Shown here: one piece after another, positions 22,012 to 31,558 of the stretch
Layout of the letters: each line of letters starts with the position of its first letter
Position numbering within the stretch: position 1 is the first letter of the stretch
Source: Pseudocercospora fijiensis CIRAD86
Taxonomy: Eukaryota; Ascomycota; Dothideomycetes; Mycosphaerellales; Mycosphaerellaceae
NCBI RefSeq assembly: GCF_000340215.1
Contig: NW_006921533.1
Span: 6,229,424 to 6,293,423 of the forward strand
Length of the DNA: 64,000 nucleotides
Reading direction: 5' to 3'
Position numbers and translations under genes: made by a program
The notes under the pieces: generated by a model
Seen by the model: the letters and a program-made list of their open reading frames with translations, nothing else
Told to the model about the DNA's origin: nothing
Database searches by the model: none

Positions 22012-22502
22012 GTTGCTGGTGTGGGAGAGAAAGAAATGCCTTCACTTCGCCTGAGGTCTGAGCTTGAGTGTTTGGCGTTGGGCAAGGCTTGGCGGACTTC
22101 GACCTTCTTCCTCTGATTCTTTCCACATGACTTCTTCACGCTCACAGACACATCATCTCGAATGGAAGGCAGAGTACCAGATTTTCTACTTGATACGCTG
22201 GATGTGATGCCTCCAGAATGCGCTCAAATGGAGCGGGGTGCGTCTGTTCTCTGAGTGGTAGGCACACCTGTTTTCCTCTCGCGATCAAGCGAAGCATAGA
22301 AGAGAGGCTCCCAGACGCCACGAGAACAATACCGCAGACGATGCTCCCAGCCAAAATAAAGACCGATATACAGCAGCACGTCAACGGGACAGCTAGCCAT
22401 GGGCGAAAAATCAGGCAACTTTTTTGGCTCGATTCTTCGAATCTCTCCGTGCATATACATACAGTACCGTTACCTTAGACATGACAAATCTCGAGGCCTC
22501 CT
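22012..22502. other. Intergenic, TRM9 to small secreted protein gene
   Basis: 491 bp with the TRM9 promoter and the 3' end of the secreted protein gene. Minus-strand frames of about 80 codons overlap here (22142-22460), one with a hydrophobic stretch, but none is supported. Confidence 0.3.
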
Positions 22503-22988
22503 TCAGCACGAGTCCAAAGAATCGCAAGGATTCTTCAACGCTTCCGGCTTCACCAAATGCAAGATGTCCTGCTGAGCAGCAAACTCCCGACTCTTGAAGA
22601 ACTTCCCATCAACGCTTCCAACCCGGAAATTGAACAAGAACTGGTCCGCATTGTCTCCAACATTCAGCGCGGAGGCATCAGGGTTGGAATATCGGTATAT
22701 GACATCCAAGAACCTCTTCGTATTTGGCTCCAGGAAAACGTCGAAAACTGTGTCTGACTTGCGCTTGTCTGGTCCGCCTGTGCATTTGACCATCCATTGG
22801 TATGAGGAGACGGGCTGGAGGTCTTTACCGCTGCAGATGATGTCTTGTGGTTGTTGCTTGCCGTCGTTGTTCGTGTCGTCCCAGCTGTTTACTGTCAGGC
22901 TGGTGCCGGAGAGCGTGGCATTGAAGTAGAGTGTCGCAGAGACGGAGGAGCAGAGGAGGGAGGTTAGGAGCACGACTGCCGATCGCAT
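22503..22988 (-). CDS. Small secreted cysteine-containing protein (hypothetical)
   Basis: 161 residues from ATG at 22988; the open frame extends to 23096, but the later Met starts a clean signal peptide (MRSAVVLLTSLLCSSVSA). The mature part has about 143 residues, one N-glycosylation site (NAT) near its start, and four Cys (in DIICSG, VKCTG, NPCDS and at the C-terminus DSC), consistent with two disulfides. No catalytic motif is seen. I do not recognise the family. Size, secretion and Cys content fit the loose definition of a fungal effector candidate, but many unrelated secreted proteins share these traits. Confidence 0.65.
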   Translation of the reverse strand: MRSAVVLLTSLLCSSVSATLYFNATLSGTSLTVNSWDDTNNDGKQQPQDIICSGKDLQPVSSYQWMVKCTGGPDKRKSDTVFDVFLEPNTKRFLDVIYRYSNPDASALNVGDNADQFLFNFRVGSVDGKFFKSREFAAQQDILHLVKPEALKNPCDSLDSC

Positions 22989-23741
22989 GTTGATAGACGA
23001 GCTAGAATGTCCGGTATATTCGGTCGTTGTCGACGTGGACGAAATCCGATCGGCCTGGGAATGCTGTGATATCTCTACGTGAACTGGTCGCCGCAACAGA
23101 TGCGTATTTATATCTACCGCGGCCTAGGCCAAGTCTGGAGCTTCGACTCCTCTTGATGAATAAACTCACTATCCTGGTCGCCCGTATTATCCGGGGCGTC
23201 ATCCAGCCGACATCATTGACAAGGTATAGTCTTGGTTTTCCCTAGAATACTGTTTCCCGATACGGACCCGCCAAGGAATACGAACAAGAGTGACCATGTC
23301 AGAACGCGCGTTGACGAGACAGCCTTTCCCGAGATCACTCATCGTTAAGTCGACTACAGACCTCGTGTACTGATGTGGGCTTCCTGGTTTTTGGCAGCTT
23401 GAGTGAACGTGATGCATGCCGGTACTTGTTTGATGCGCACCACTATCTTTCGATTCATCCCAAGCGCCTTCCTGGCGGGTACTGCAGTCTGCTGATCTGC
23501 AAGGGAAAAAAGGTCAATTGGTGAACTCTAGAACCTCATTGGAAGGAGAGAATGCAACACCACGGACATCTCCATCGCCATCATGTTCCTCAATTCTCTC
23601 CAATTTCATCCTATTTGTGACCTCAGCATCCAACTCCTCCGCCAGGGTTTGTTGAACATATCCCCAATGTATCCTCATAGCAAAAAATCCAAAATTTCTC
23701 GATCGACACGTCCATTCTCGAAGTTCGGGGCATGAGATCCA
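22989..23741. other. Intergenic, upstream of the small secreted protein
   Basis: 753 bp that should contain the secreted protein promoter and the 3' end of the 60-residue gene. I find no supported ORF, repeat or RNA gene. Confidence 0.3.
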
Positions 23742-24004
23742 TTACTTCCGCCAAAATCTAAAATCCTCGTATACGTAGTCTAGAGCTTGAAGTAGCTTGT
23801 TAAGAACGCGGCCCAAAATTGTTTGAGACTCTGAGGGCGTCGTTGGGGGCGAGGGAGGTTCATTGGCCTTGCTTGTAGCCCGACGTGATGGGTTTGGAGG
23901 AGGAGCTTGCTGGGTGGCAGCTGCGGTGATGGCACCAGGGTATGTGACGGTATTAGTGGGAGGTGAGTGATAGAATAGCTGCTGGCGAGGGCTCGCTCAC
24001 CCAT
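23742..24004 (-). CDS. 60-residue hypothetical protein with a 4-nt first coding exon
   Basis: The minus strand carries ATG at 24004, one more base, then GTGAGC. An 80-nt intron (24000-23921) with CACTAAT as branch-like site ends in CCGCAG and opens a frame to TAA at 23742. The product starts MAATQQAPPPNPSRRA, has a Pro/Ser/Thr-rich first half and an amphipathic, aromatic C-terminal helix (LGRVLNKLLQALDYVYEDFR, ending WRK). The upstream leader has a TATAAA-like site near 24115. Unspliced, the ATG continues in a different frame that loses the helix. I recognise no family. The call rests on strong donor, branch and acceptor signals in phase and on the ordered look of the C-terminus. Confidence 0.5.
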
Positions 24005-24364
24005 GGCAATGTCTCGAAGGGCTGTTGGGTATGGGGGGTGTAGATTTGAAACTCGAACGGTCTTTTGTGCCGTGAAGTTGTTGCAACTCTGCGAGCTACA
24101 CGTACCTTTATACTCTTCATGACTGACCGCATTGCTCTGTATTATATCAAGACTGGTCTTCTGCGACACCTCGCGCGGACGAGAAATTTGTCCGTCCCAC
24201 GAGCTTCGGGCTGCAACCCAGAGCCTGATCGACACGAAATTCGGGGCCGACCTCCAACCAGATCAACCAATCTACAAGTCAGGAGGCACTTGTCTTCTCT
24301 ATCAGTAGAAATAAAAGTGCCGAGTCTGGATACCGACATATGGTGACTTGGTCCTACATAACAT
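24005..24364. other. Intergenic, VPS3 3' side
   Basis: 360 bp between the 60-residue gene and the VPS3 stop. A plus-strand frame of 93 codons (24065-24346) has no support. Nothing else is seen. Confidence 0.3.
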
Positions 24365-27300
24365 TCAGCCTACCGCCGCAGCATCAGTCATATCATCCAC
24401 TTGAATTACTGGCCCAAGTCCCTGAATCTTCTCGATAGCTTGCACATTCTTCTGCAAGTTCTGCGCACCACACAGCGCCTTCACAATTACTGTTTCGTTC
24501 TTCTCTCTCACGAGTCTTCTGAAAGCATGCACCAAAAACCCGCTGACCAGCTCCACTGACCAGTCATCGGGCACAAGATCCAAGACTGCAAGAAGATCAA
24601 ACCATCCACTGTACCTCTCGAGCAATTCCGCTGTGCGCTCGAGACGCTCATTCGGGTCTTCGATGTTGAAGAACTCGTACAGAAGGTGGTTGAAAAGCGT
24701 GGACTGTTCTTCGTGAGACGGCAGCTCTTGGTCTACACCGAGACCAACCGATGGGTGGAAGATACTGGAGCCGCCTCGAAGGCAGTAATGTATGGCAGTG
24801 TCGTAATCGCCGAGGCCGTGTGTCAGGAGCCGCAATGCCTCTTCATGCTTGCCTTCGCGGCCATTCAAAATGATCATTTCAGGCACGAGTTCGTTGCTGT
24901 ATGGTGCGAGTCGTTCTCCCAGAGCATGGACATCGTACTTGGATGCTGCGCCGTGACTGCCACCAATGAGCTGTAGAAGTCGCAAGCGGTTGTGCCACCA
25001 TTCTGCTTCGACTGCGTTGTCGGTGATGAATTGTGAGTAGGTGGGCTTCGGAGGATACTGTGCCCGATAGATCTCGTATGATTCGAGCAGCGTCTGTCTA
25101 GCTTCCTTGCTGTTCTCAAGCTGGTGTAGAACGGTATCCAGGTAGAATGCGATGAGATCATTCACATACTGGACGTGATTCTTCCCGAACACCAGGTGCT
25201 CGAGATAGTCCTTCACAGCGCCCGGCGCCTTCTCTCTGAGGATCGCCACTGCTTGTGAGGGCTCGAATGTGACTCTGCTGCTGTCATCGGCGAATATCTG
25301 AACGCCAAGTTTCGGGTTCCGATTTGCTAGCCAGGCAGCGTATTCTTGAACAAGGCCTGCATCTCGAATTTTGGAGAGATATTTTCGCATCTCATGCTCA
25401 CCCTCAATCAATTCGCCTCCAGCATCTTTCTCGCCATCTAGGATACGCCTCCAGGTGGCAAGCACTTTCGAGACATTCTTCTTGCTCTGATAGAGGCGAC
25501 TCAGAACGTACAGTCTATGGTGCTCCTCGAAAAGGTTGATCGCCCGATCGAAGCAGTCAACTCCGCGGTCTACAACATCGTTGAGCTCAGCGCGAGTAGA
25601 GCCTGCTGATGCTGGTCCTCGTGGCGTGTTCTGGTCGAGCAAGAGCAGGACACGGATCAATGCAGCGTCGACGGTCTGGAAGACATTCGCCTCGTCGGCA
25701 ACACTTCCGAAGCCCTTCTTCTTACGCCATGTCATCAGAAAGCGCTTGATGAGGCTGAGTATATTCTCGCCGAAAGGACCTTTGGTATTCCGGTCTATCC
25801 TGGAAAAGTCGATACCATTTTTGAGCCAGTCCACAGTATCACGCAGACCTTGAGGCATCCAAATGCCGGGTCCTTCCGAAATTTCCTCATCGAAAGGTGG
25901 AACCAGTGTCAATACGATCCTTGGGTCAATTTCGCCGGCGGTCAAGGCATCTTCAGTCCGTCGCTTATCATGTTCATATGAGATTACACCGCCTGCGGTC
26001 TGAAGGATGAGGTTCCCAAACAGAAGCAGCGCTGCTTTCTGCCGAATGTATGTGAGTGTGACGAATTCCAGTTCATCTCGCGGTTCTTGGCCACGGACTC
26101 CATTTACTACGCGCTGCACCACCGGCACATCAATAGCTAGAACGTCGTCTGTGGCTTTCGCCAGAGCAAGGTTGAGCTGCTTGTCCAGCTGCAGTAACAT
26201 TGGTTCTCGCACAAGCCATGATACACGATCGACAGCATATGTCAGTACATTGACCCTGACTTGAGAGAAGCGCGAGGCAAGCTTGTCTTCCTCTGCCGTA
26301 CGCCTCTGGTCAGCTTCTGAGTCGATTGCGTCTTTGACCTTCAATCGCCTTAGACGGAGACTGGTACTGATTCCCGTGACAGCAAGCTCGGAAGACTGTC
26401 TCGCATTGCGAAGTCCATATCCAAAAAATGCAGCTTCAGCATCGAGAGTCTCTTCAATGTCTCCCAGAGCAAGGATTTCTTTGCGTCTGTGTGCCTCTCC
26501 GGGATCTACATCCCATCTTTGAATTTCGATACACCTTCGGCGCTTGTCAATGACCTTCTGTTGAACCATTGCCAGGACCCATCCTTCAGCCGCTTCATTT
26601 GACGGCAGGGAAGCATTATCGCCATCGTCTAGAACAAGAGACTGGGGATAGCTTGCAAATTCCATGGTGCCCCGAACTACGTCGCCATCAAGATTGACAA
26701 ATAAGCCAACGCCGGGATCGCTCCTTTTGGTGCCTGTGGTGAGCAAGAACTCATTTGGCGTAGGTGTGACGATGTTCGCTCTCAGCGGAGCTTCTGGTAC
26801 CACTTTTGGTTCGGCTGTCGCTGGCTCGGTGGGTTCTGTTGACGGCGCTTCAGGCGCATTCTCTGTCTTCTTGGGACTTTCTTCTCTGCTGGATGGCGGG
26901 GCAGGAGATTCAGCCTCCAGCCTCGATGATTTCCTTGCAGGCCAGGGCGAGTTGCCATCGGGTCGAAGACGATCATTGCCCTGTGGCTGTCCTCCTAGGC
27001 TGACAATCCTCTGATGCGACCGTCCTTCCCTTGCTGGACTCCGAGAGGAGAAGCTTCGTGATGGGGGGCGTCGCTGCTGAGGTAGCGGAGCAAGAGTCTC
27101 CTGCTGCGTCGGAACTGGGCTCGGAATACTCAAGGAAGATATGGGGAATAAGGTATTTTTCCGTTGATTGACAACATCCAAAAGTGAGTACGATTCTCCA
27201 TCTGCAACGCAAGCGACATCGCTTCTCCTCTCCAGTGCGCCAACACCCCCAAGCTCAATGTCTCTGATTCTCCGTGGATCGTCTCCAATGCGTATCAAGC

Positions 27301-27829
27301 GTATCTTTGATCGCAGACAAATGACTGCTATAGGTCCGTTGTGTTTCTGCCCGCTCTCTTCTTCTGATCCATTGCGATCTAAGCCGCCGACCCACAGGCA
27401 GCCATTCTGAGTGTATTTTGCAGCCCAGGCTGGACTCAGCTCGGGCAGTGTGTAGAATGTGAGCGTGGAATTGCACACGATACAAGCCTTCCCAGCACTT
27501 GGTAACAGCAGTATCTGTTTCACTCCTTTGTCCGCTCCGGTCTGCAGGGCCGTATATCCTGGCTCGATTCTAGTCGCGAAGATGTATACTGGCTGACCAC
27601 TCTCATCGCTCGGGTCGGGGGGTATGGAGACATAGTGCAGCACTTCTCCAGAAGATGTGCCGATATATAAATTGGCATTCCATGCGTCGACACACGTAAT
27701 ATATGCTTGCACGCCATTCTCGTCGGTGGATAGTGGCACGTCCCGAATAATCTCTCTCAAAGTATAGCATCCAGGCGTGCCGTCCTCGGTGATGGACGTG
27801 GCTGCATTGGAACCATCCTGAGATTCCAT
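24365..27829 (-). CDS. VPS3: CORVET tethering subunit VPS3 (TGFBRAP1-like)
   Basis: Single exon of 1154 residues. The N-terminal 400 residues form a CNH (citron homology) beta-propeller-like domain (DAWNANLYIGTSSGEVLHYV, then LLLPSAGKACIVCNSTLTFY), interrupted by a long Pro/Ser/Arg-rich low-complexity insert (about 235-345). The C-terminal two thirds are helical clathrin-repeat-like sequence, with the VPS39/TRAP1-type domain near residues 600-720 (DAALIRVLLLLDQNT, then YQSKKNVSKVLATWRRILDG) and a final helical block (YSNELVPEMIILNGREGKHE). Vps3 binds Rab5-type GTPases and tethers endosomes as part of CORVET. A Vam6/Vps39 assignment is the main alternative, but the N-terminal sequence and insert fit Vps3/TGFBRAP1 better. 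Confidence 0.82.
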   Translation of the reverse strand: MESQDGSNAATSITEDGTPGCYTLREIIRDVPLSTDENGVQAYITCVDAWNANLYIGTSSGEVLHYVSIPPDPSDESGQPVYIFATRIEPGYTALQTGADKGVKQILLLPSAGKACIVCNSTLTFYTLPELSPAWAAKYTQNGCLWVGGLDRNGSEEESGQKHNGPIAVICLRSKIRLIRIGDDPRRIRDIELGGVGALERRSDVACVADGESYSLLDVVNQRKNTLFPISSLSIPSPVPTQQETLAPLPQQRRPPSRSFSSRSPAREGRSHQRIVSLGGQPQGNDRLRPDGNSPWPARKSSRLEAESPAPPSSREESPKKTENAPEAPSTEPTEPATAEPKVVPEAPLRANIVTPTPNEFLLTTGTKRSDPGVGLFVNLDGDVVRGTMEFASYPQSLVLDDGDNASLPSNEAAEGWVLAMVQQKVIDKRRRCIEIQRWDVDPGEAHRRKEILALGDIEETLDAEAAFFGYGLRNARQSSELAVTGISTSLRLRRLKVKDAIDSEADQRRTAEEDKLASRFSQVRVNVLTYAVDRVSWLVREPMLLQLDKQLNLALAKATDDVLAIDVPVVQRVVNGVRGQEPRDELEFVTLTYIRQKAALLLFGNLILQTAGGVISYEHDKRRTEDALTAGEIDPRIVLTLVPPFDEEISEGPGIWMPQGLRDTVDWLKNGIDFSRIDRNTKGPFGENILSLIKRFLMTWRKKKGFGSVADEANVFQTVDAALIRVLLLLDQNTPRGPASAGSTRAELNDVVDRGVDCFDRAINLFEEHHRLYVLSRLYQSKKNVSKVLATWRRILDGEKDAGGELIEGEHEMRKYLSKIRDAGLVQEYAAWLANRNPKLGVQIFADDSSRVTFEPSQAVAILREKAPGAVKDYLEHLVFGKNHVQYVNDLIAFYLDTVLHQLENSKEARQTLLESYEIYRAQYPPKPTYSQFITDNAVEAEWWHNRLRLLQLIGGSHGAASKYDVHALGERLAPYSNELVPEMIILNGREGKHEEALRLLTHGLGDYDTAIHYCLRGGSSIFHPSVGLGVDQELPSHEEQSTLFNHLLYEFFNIEDPNERLERTAELLERYSGWFDLLAVLDLVPDDWSVELVSGFLVHAFRRLVREKNETVIVKALCGAQNLQKNVQAIEKIQGLGPVIQVDDMTDAAAVG

Positions 27830-28207
27830 TGCAGCCTCAAAATCGGTCTCATCGCGCTGACACTGGTGTTGTTGTAGTTGTCGTACATATGGCAGTGCAG
27901 GACATGGGCATAGGCAGGGCCTACTAGTCGAGACTTGGAAGTGGATTGACTTTGGGGCGAGCTTGCGCAGTGACCTCCGCGTGGACGACGAGGGATATAC
28001 AGGTAGACCACCAACCTACCTAGAAACAACCCAACCCTGCTGATTGTGCGGCGCCATTGAAACGGCAGTGAGATAGGTCAATTTCACGGCTGAGACTGGA
28101 AATACCATAAATACCAGACATCCACTGCGAAAGTCAGACCACGCTCGATACAGTTCTAGTTCTAGCCACGCGTCTCCTCCGAATCGGGCTCCTGATGCGC
28201 GTTGAAG
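27830..28207. promoter_or_regulatory. Divergent promoter region, VPS3 / CASP
   Basis: 378 bp shared by two genes of endosome and Golgi traffic reading outward. This is a natural bidirectional promoter candidate. No specific site is recognised. Confidence 0.45.
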
Positions 28208-30475
28208 ATGGTGGGCACGACAGAAGAGCACAGCGATGATGCGCTGAGCGGCGCGGAAGACGCAGATTACGAGCCGGAGACGCAGCCGCAGCATGCAAAT
28301 GAAGCCGGCAACAAATTCCAGCAGGCGGTGGCAGCATGGCGTTCACTCGATCTCACCAAGCTGGTCTCCAGTCTGGACAGCACTGCATCGGAGATGGTCA
28401 ACCAGCAAAAAGAGTCTCTCGTACAGCGGAAGGAGGTTGCAGCCAAGACAAAAGACTTTCGCAAAATGGACGACGGAGACAAGCTGAGCGGCATCAAGGA
28501 CTTGCTCAAGATGTACCAGGGATACATCGATGTCCTCACCAACCACAATAAGACCATTTCTGCGGCATTCATGTCCGCCTATTCGCCGCTGTCAGAAGCA
28601 CCAGATCCATATCCGTTACTCGAAGCATCGATCGATTCACTGGTCACAGCAGACGAGGTGCTTCCGAGACTGGAGTCGGAGAACGAACAGCTACGGAAGC
28701 AGGTATCTAAGTTGAATACTCAGCTTGAGGAGTCAGAGAAACAGCTGGACGCAGAGCGGAACAAGAGACAGTCATTTGAAGGGTCACAGGACAGCAAGAT
28801 GAAAGAGGTTGAAGAATCGTGGTCCGCAGTACTGAAGGAGAAGGAGGATAACTGGACTGCGAAGGAGAAGAGTCTTGAAGAGAAGGTAGAAAATCAAGAC
28901 AGACTTCTCAAAGAACTGAAAGCCAGCTATGAAGTATCACAAAGGTTGGAGAAGTCGGGTGAGGAATCGCAAGACACAGGTCGCAATGCTGCGATCGCAG
29001 CTGAATTGGAAATTGTGAACTCAGAGCTGGAGAAGGCAAATATTCGTCTTGCCGAGGTCGAGGCGCGCAATGAGCAGCTTCGTTTGGAGTTGGCCCAAGC
29101 TACAAGTCAATCGAAGAGCTCAGCCAGAAGCACTGCCGTGGAAGACGATCCTGCCTATTTGCGACTACGATCCGAAAACTCATCGCTGCTTCGCCGCATT
29201 GAAAGTGCACGATACGATCGTGATGCCGACAGGACGAAGCTGGAGACGAAGCTGCGAAGCTTGGAGCGTGAACTCGGCTCACTCAAAGCTGACCGCGAGT
29301 CGCTGCAAACCAAGGTGCAGAAGTGGAGCGACTACGATGAAGTTAAGAGAGAGCTCGACATGCTAAGATCGATCGAATTCGCCAGCGTGGAGGATGTAGA
29401 AGCAGACGGCGACGATTCCTCGCATACGAACGGCAAGTCTGGAGAAAGTCTTGAGCAGCTGCTTGTTGCGAGAAACAAGAAGCTCAGCAACGAGCTTACG
29501 GAAATGCGAGTGTCGCATCAAGAATTGCAGCGAAGGTTGGAGCAGCTGCAAGAAGATCTATCCGTGACGAACATGGAGCTCGAAAAGACACAGAAGCTCA
29601 ACGCGACTCTGGAGAATGATCTTCAGAAGACACAGCAAGAAGCTTCGAATGCGTGGGAGTCCATGTCAGTGGCAGGAACTTACACATCACGCTACCCGAA
29701 GTCGCAGTACGGAAGCATGCGAAGAGGCGGAGGAGGTCCATCGCCGACCTCGTCGATCATCGGCGGCTTCGACCCACAGAGTGCAGGTGGTTCGCACTCG
29801 CCTCGTGGCACTCTCGATGCGCTCCGAGCTGGTGAGGGTGGTGGTAGTGGCTCAGGCATTCTACCCATGGTCACTGCGCAGCGCGACCGGTTCAAGAAGA
29901 AGATTGGCGAGCTTGAGCAGGAACTCCAAAGGCAGTACCAAACTGTGTCGGGCTTGCGATCAGAGGTTGCAAGTCTGCAGAAAGACAACCTGAATTTGTA
30001 CGAGAAGACGCGATACGTCAGCACGTACAACAGAACAGCAGCATCTGGCGCGGCTTATGGTGCAAATCCCAATGCGTCCACTGTGGCAGTTTCCGCGGCA
30101 GATACACCCAGCGGCATGTCTATGGATCGATACCGAAGCGCATACGAAGCCAACATCTCCCCATTCCAAGCCTTTCGAGGCCGAGAAAGTGCCCGGGCAC
30201 TCAAGCGAATGTCACTGCCGGAACGTGCTGTCTTCCGAGTAACACGCATGGTGCTTGCCACGCGAACAAGTCGAAACCTTTTCGCTTTCTACCTCGTGGC
30301 TTTGCATCTGCTGGTCATCATGATGCTGTACTGGATGGGCACTGCAGACGCAGCGACACAAACTAGCAATCTCGGAGCAAGCACGTTGGCTCGAGAAGCT
30401 GCTAAGGTTGCGGCTAAGGGAGGTGCTGAGGATCACGGAGACTGGCATGCACAAGATTGGGAGGCGGGTGGTTAG
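28208..30475 (+). CDS. COY1: Golgi coiled-coil membrane protein CASP (COY1)
   Basis: Single exon of 755 residues from ATG at 28208 (MVGTTEEHSDD); the open frame begins two codons earlier, at a TTG. A helical N-terminal domain (FQQAVAAWRSLDLTKLVSSL) is followed by long coiled coils (about 120-270, 340-500). The CASP C-terminal domain starts about residue 555 (TAQRDRFKKKIGELEQELQR) and includes NISPFQAFRGRE and RALKRMSLPERAVFRVTRM. The last part is a single tail-anchor-like helix, FYLVALHLLVIMMLYWMG. CASP proteins sit in Golgi membranes and act in retrograde and intra-Golgi tethering. Length and order match fungal orthologues. Confidence 0.92.
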   Translation: MVGTTEEHSDDALSGAEDADYEPETQPQHANEAGNKFQQAVAAWRSLDLTKLVSSLDSTASEMVNQQKESLVQRKEVAAKTKDFRKMDDGDKLSGIKDLLKMYQGYIDVLTNHNKTISAAFMSAYSPLSEAPDPYPLLEASIDSLVTADEVLPRLESENEQLRKQVSKLNTQLEESEKQLDAERNKRQSFEGSQDSKMKEVEESWSAVLKEKEDNWTAKEKSLEEKVENQDRLLKELKASYEVSQRLEKSGEESQDTGRNAAIAAELEIVNSELEKANIRLAEVEARNEQLRLELAQATSQSKSSARSTAVEDDPAYLRLRSENSSLLRRIESARYDRDADRTKLETKLRSLERELGSLKADRESLQTKVQKWSDYDEVKRELDMLRSIEFASVEDVEADGDDSSHTNGKSGESLEQLLVARNKKLSNELTEMRVSHQELQRRLEQLQEDLSVTNMELEKTQKLNATLENDLQKTQQEASNAWESMSVAGTYTSRYPKSQYGSMRRGGGGPSPTSSIIGGFDPQSAGGSHSPRGTLDALRAGEGGGSGSGILPMVTAQRDRFKKKIGELEQELQRQYQTVSGLRSEVASLQKDNLNLYEKTRYVSTYNRTAASGAAYGANPNASTVAVSAADTPSGMSMDRYRSAYEANISPFQAFRGRESARALKRMSLPERAVFRVTRMVLATRTSRNLFAFYLVALHLLVIMMLYWMGTADAATQTSNLGASTLAREAAKVAAKGGAEDHGDWHAQDWEAGG

Positions 30476-31558
30476 ACTTGGGGCTCGAGCGGTAGGGTGA
30501 ACGATATGTTTGACAGAAGTAGTCTAGCAATATCGCGCTCCTTATTTGCTCGCCTCGTGCCCATTTCACCTCATCTTCGGTGTGTGCCTAGTGTTCGCAA
30601 GAAATCATGTTGTCGTGAAGATGCGCACGAAACTTTTCCTGTCCAAGGTGCTGGCAGATGGAATCGCTGCGCAGTCGCTGCGCAAGTGGTACACTTGTAT
30701 GACGGGCGGCCTCAAATCTGCCTTGGCGCGAAATTACTGGTCGCAATATGTGCTATCTGCTATTCGATCGTATAAATGCCTCCGCTGCTCGGCGCGTTTA
30801 CCAAACATACGATGGCCTGGGTGTTAGCATCCGGGAGGCCGAATGCCTCCCACGCAAATAGGTCTGGTGTTTGTGAGACGAACATGAGGTGGGGAGGATG
30901 AGGGAAGAGGAGGGTGATGTGGTGATGAGCATACTTCTCTGCTGATCCGAGGCTACACGACGGGGAACGCTGGGCTGCCGGCAGAAGGGGCAAACGATGC
31001 GTTCACAGTGTTCGTCTAGCGTTCGTTCGAACACAGTCGTCCAGCGATCCACTGCTTCCACGGTCCACCGCTGTCGTCCCCTCCCCCAGCTGGCATTCGC
31101 GCAAGGCATGGCCGGCAATGTGCTAGCCCGTCGGTAGTACCTCGTTCCAGGCCCACGAGGTCGTTCGACGTGGTGACGCATGCGCCGCTGCCAGCGAGAA
31201 GCCACACAAGGCCCTGAGCCGCCCACGCCCAGGCACCACTTGCTGATGGTATATTCTCCGGCCTCACTTTGTAATTGTCGCCGGACGTAGCCGAATAGCC
31301 GTCACTGCGCGTGTCGGAAACGCACGTCGACGGTGCCTCGCGAGCGGACACCGGGCTTGGCAGGAGGTTGAAAAGAGTGCAGCTGGTGAGAAGCTTGCGA
31401 GTCTGTGTGTGGTAGGTTGCGAAAGGAAGTCGGCGCGATCTGCCTGCGCTGGAGATGGTGTGTAGAAAAGAGGAAGAGAAAGTGAGGGAAGGGCGAGCTT
31501 TGAACAGATTTATCATCGGCAACGGCCGCGCCCTTGGAGAGTCAAAGCGACGGAGCTC
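30476..31558. other. Intergenic between CASP and the foldback transposon
   Basis: 1.08 kb of normal GC content. Plus frames at 30497-30827 and minus frames at 30798-31226 and 31016-31597 are open, the last crossing into the transposon. None has a recognisable motif, and the minus frames lack plausible starts and stops for a real gene. I see no RNA gene. Confidence 0.3.
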
